From an uncultured Oscillospiraceae bacterium (GTDB lineage Bacteria > Bacillota > Clostridia > Oscillospirales > Oscillospiraceae), in NCBI GenBank assembly GCA_934630555.1, contig CAKTXB010000015.1, positions 1 to 16,389 on the forward strand: a DNA stretch of 16,389 bases, in the 5' to 3' direction. Below the pieces are notes generated by a model. It worked only from the letters and a program-made list of their open reading frames with translations. It ran no database searches and had not been told where the DNA came from. Shown here piece after piece: positions 13,973 through 16,389 of this stretch (the stretch's first letter is position 1; each line of letters begins with the position of its first letter). The position numbers and the translations under genes are program-made.

Positions 13973-14874
13973 ATCGTTGCTCCTCCAGCCGAAACGCCGG
14001 CCTGTTTCAAATCCTCCAGCAGCAGCTGCGCGCACTGCGCGGCGCTGTACGCCCCCAGCGGGAAATCGCAGCCCGCCGCGTTGAGCGTATACAAAAGCTC
14101 CGTCGTTTCCGGCACGCTCAGCCCCACGCTGCGCAGCAGCTCCACCTGCGAGAATACCGCGTCCGGCGTGCCGTCGGCCACGATCTTCCCGTCCGACAGC
14201 GCCACCACACGCCCGGCCTGTGCCGCCTCGCGCATATGGTGCGTGATGAGCACGATCGTAATGCCCTGCTCACGATTCAGCCGCTGCACGGTGTCCAGCA
14301 CCTCGCGCCGCCCCTGCGGGTCCAGCATGGCCGTCGGCTCGTCCAGCACGATGCACTTCGGCTGCATGGCGATCACGCCCGCAATGGCAATGCGCTGCTT
14401 CTGCCCGCCGGAAAGCAGATGCGGTGCAAACGCGCGGAACTCATACATTCCCACCTGCCGCAGCGCATCGTCCACACGCCGTCGTATCTCATCCGACGGC
14501 ACGCCCAGATTCTCCGGCGCAAATGCCACGTCCTCTTCCACTACATTTGACACGATCTGATTGTCCGGGTTCTGGAACACCATGCCCACGCACCGCCGGA
14601 TCTCCAGCAGCAGCGCCTCCTCCTTCGTGTCCATGCCCCACACGCACACACTGCCGCCCTGCGGCAGCAAAATGGCGTTAAAGTGCTTGGCCAGCGTCGA
14701 TTTTCCGCAGCCGTTGTGCCCCAAAATGGCCACAAAGCTGCCCGCGGCAATATCCAGATCAAAGCCGTCGAACACCAGATGCTCCGTGTGCTCCTCTCCG
14801 GCCGGATAGCTGTAATGCAGATCGCGCACGGCAATGGCCGCGCTCTGTTCCTGTTCTCTGTTTTTATCGTTCAT
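13969..14874 (-). CDS. ecfA1: ECF transporter ATPase EcfA1
   Basis: This is the first ATPase of the energy-coupling factor module, 301 residues long. It shows Walker A GHNGCGKST at 52-60, GMVFQNPDNQIVSNVVEEDV with the Q-loop of EcfA1 enzymes at 97-116, signature LSGGQKQR at 154-161, Walker B CIVLDEP at 174-180, and H212 in the H-loop. The C-terminal domain carries the LLRSVGLSVPETTEL stretch usual for ECF ATPases. Its ATG follows the stop codon of the upstream methyltransferase gene with no gap (TAA-ATG), and the ribosome binding site is weak (GGTGG), so translation probably depends on reinitiation after that gene. Confidence 0.94.
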   Translation of the reverse strand: MNDKNREQEQSAAIAVRDLHYSYPAGEEHTEHLVFDGFDLDIAAGSFVAILGHNGCGKSTLAKHFNAILLPQGGSVCVWGMDTKEEALLLEIRRCVGMVFQNPDNQIVSNVVEEDVAFAPENLGVPSDEIRRRVDDALRQVGMYEFRAFAPHLLSGGQKQRIAIAGVIAMQPKCIVLDEPTAMLDPQGRREVLDTVQRLNREQGITIVLITHHMREAAQAGRVVALSDGKIVADGTPDAVFSQVELLRSVGLSVPETTELLYTLNAAGCDFPLGAYSAAQCAQLLLEDLKQAGVSAGGATI

Positions 14875-15735
14875 TTATCTGATCCACCGCCCCGTGCTGC
14901 CGCACGGGAGCACCAGTCCTGAATCGCGCACCGGCAGCCCCAGCTCGTCGCACTGCGTGCTGCCGCCGTACTTCGGTGTCACGATCGTATCCATAATGTA
15001 TCCCAGCACCGACGGCGCAAGCCCCGTCGTATAGGAGTTGATGATCATAAACAGCGGATCGTCGCTCAAAACGCCCGCGCACAGCTCCACAAACGGATAC
15101 AGGTTTTCTTCCAGCTTCCAGATCTCACCCGACGGCCCGCGGCCATACGACGGCGGATCCATGATGATGGCGTCATACCGCCGCCCGCGGCGGATCTCAC
15201 GCTCCACAAACTTTGCGCAGTCGTCCACGATCCAGCGGATGGGCCGGTCCTCCAGCCCGGAGGATCTTGCATTCTCCTTGGCCCAGGCCACCATCCCCTT
15301 CGCCGCGTCCACATGGCAAACGCTTGCGCCCGCGGCAGCCGCCGCCAGTGTCGCGCCGCCGGTATAGGCAAACAGATTCAGAACTTGGATGGGCCGCCCG
15401 GCTTCCCGGATGGTGCGCATGATAAAATCCCAGTTCACCGCCTGCTCCGGAAACACGCCCGTATGCTTAAAATTCATGGGCTTGACGTTGAACGTCAGCT
15501 CCTTGTAATGCACCTGCCAGCGCTCCGGCAGCCGGTGCTCCGACCATGCGCCGCCGCCGGTCGAGGAGCGGCGGTAGCGCGCGTCATATTTCCGCCACAG
15601 TGGGTCGTCCTTCGGTGTGTTCCAGATGACCTGCGGGTCGGGCCGCACCAGCACATACCTGCCCCAGCGCTCCAGCTTTTCCCCCTGCGCGGTATCCAGC
15701 ACCTCATATTCCTTCCAGTCGTCTGCTCGCCACAT
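14875..15735 (-). CDS. RlmI-like class I SAM-dependent methyltransferase
   Basis: This is a 286-residue Rossmann-fold methyltransferase of the COG1092 group, which includes the 23S rRNA m5C1962 enzyme RlmI. The segment FKHTGVFPEQAVNW precedes motif I (VLNLFAYTGGATL, 118-130); D143 would bind SAM; DPPSYGRGPSGE (193-204) is motif IV. The N-terminal PUA domain of full-length RlmI (about 400 residues) is absent, so the target may be rRNA but is not certain. The ATG follows CAGGAG at 6 nt, 38 nt downstream of the penicillin-binding protein gene, and ecfA1 begins right after its stop. Confidence 0.82.
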   Translation of the reverse strand: MWRADDWKEYEVLDTAQGEKLERWGRYVLVRPDPQVIWNTPKDDPLWRKYDARYRRSSTGGGAWSEHRLPERWQVHYKELTFNVKPMNFKHTGVFPEQAVNWDFIMRTIREAGRPIQVLNLFAYTGGATLAAAAAGASVCHVDAAKGMVAWAKENARSSGLEDRPIRWIVDDCAKFVEREIRRGRRYDAIIMDPPSYGRGPSGEIWKLEENLYPFVELCAGVLSDDPLFMIINSYTTGLAPSVLGYIMDTIVTPKYGGSTQCDELGLPVRDSGLVLPCGSTGRWIR

Positions 15736-15773
15736 AGTCTGCTCCTGTTTCTCTTTTTATCTTTCGTCCTGTC

Positions 15774-16389
15774 TCAGGGCTGCTCCATCCCGGTCACGCC
15801 GCTCCACAGGTCGCTGCCTGCGCCGTTTGCCGGGTGCTGCGCCGTATCGGGCTGTCCGTTTTCCGTCTGCCCGGTCTGTTCCGTCTGTTCGGACTGCTCT
15901 GTTTCCCCGTCCGCATCGGTTTCATCCGTTTGTGCCTCTTCCTCCGGCAGATCGGCCTCCGTGTGTACATAGCATTCCACGTTGATGCTGTCCGCGTCCG
16001 GCGACACCGCTGGGTAATACCCCGCCGGCACCGTCAGGTCCGGCACCACATATGCCTGGTCGCGCACCACAATGCCCGGGATCGGGAAGCCGCGCGCAAT
16101 GTTCAAAAGCCCGGCCTTATACACCGTGTTCCCCTCTGCCTCCGCGCAGTATTCGTTTGCCACATGGCCTGAGGCCTTGCAGATCTCTACTTCCTTGTGC
16201 GTGGAGCATTCCTCCGTCGGAACATCGTACAAGCTCAGCTCCACCGTCACCACGCGGCTGCCGCGCGGGTCGGACCGGCACGCATCCGTCGGCAGCAGCC
16301 CGCTGTCGCGGCACACGCTGCACGAGACCACGTTCGTCGGCTTCGTAAACGCGCGGTCCTCCAGCCCCTCATGCACCTGCGCCATGACC
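15774..16389 (-). CDS. Class A penicillin-binding protein, C-terminal part (5' end outside window)
   Basis: The frame is open to the right edge; about 204 codons are visible. The first part (KPTNVVSCSVCRDSGLLPTD, then ACRSDPRG and PTEECSTH) resembles the region that follows the transpeptidase domain in Clostridial PBP1A-type bifunctional glycan polymerase/transpeptidases. The catalytic domains themselves lie outside. The conserved cysteines in SCSVCRDSG, TDACRSD and EECSTH could form disulfides outside the cell. The last 60 or so residues are acidic and repetitive (EQSEQTEQTGQTE), a disordered tail. The gene probably heads the operon running to the DUF5711-type gene. Confidence 0.8.
   Translation of the reverse strand, partial: VMAQVHEGLEDRAFTKPTNVVSCSVCRDSGLLPTDACRSDPRGSRVVTVELSLYDVPTEECSTHKEVEICKASGHVANEYCAEAEGNTVYKAGLLNIARGFPIPGIVVRDQAYVVPDLTVPAGYYPAVSPDADSINVECYVHTEADLPEEEAQTDETDADGETEQSEQTEQTGQTENGQPDTAQHPANGAGSDLWSGVTGMEQP

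Overview
The window looks like a chromosomal housekeeping segment of a high-GC Gram-positive anaerobe of the class Clostridia, most likely Oscillospiraceae or a relative. This is inferred from GC-rich codon use, the Firmicute gene order ecfA1-ecfA2-ecfT-truA, a DUF5711-type protein, a Clp ATPase with an N-terminal zinc finger, and an A-type RNase P RNA. No mobile element, CRISPR array, tRNA or prophage gene is visible. Most genes lie on the minus strand; mgtE and rnpB lie on the plus strand.

Left block (1-2960): three tandem inverted repeats, the last a two-way terminator, close a minus-strand group that reads, in transcription order, alaX-like tRNA editing protein, nudC-like Nudix hydrolase, and two small membrane proteins of unknown function. 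An extended -10 promoter lies just upstream of alaX.

Plus-strand mgtE (3002-4680): a consensus sigma-A promoter drives a leader of about 210 nt before the Mg2+ transporter gene mgtE. The leader has a 29-codon open frame with a strong ribosome binding site, a nested stem structure, and a 3' strand that can pair either with the leader's own 5' side or with the mgtE Shine-Dalgarno. I do not recognise it as an M-box or any other riboswitch class, and it is the most interesting item here. A perfect 19-bp two-way terminator follows mgtE and also serves the opposing operon.

Centre (4777-7866): murD-ispD-ispF is a compact minus-strand operon for peptidoglycan precursor and MEP-pathway isoprenoid synthesis. 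Its promoter is head to head with the rnpB promoter, with only 5 bp between the two -35 boxes.

Right block (7896-16389), transcribed right to left: the 3' end of a class A penicillin-binding protein, an RlmI-like methyltransferase, the ECF transporter energising module (ecfA1, ecfA2, ecfT), truA, and a membrane-anchored DUF5711-type protein, all tightly spaced or overlapping. A zinc-finger Clp ATPase gene follows behind its own extended -10 promoter, which is abutted upstream by a 25-bp palindrome.

All functional calls come from reading motifs by eye; no database search was run.
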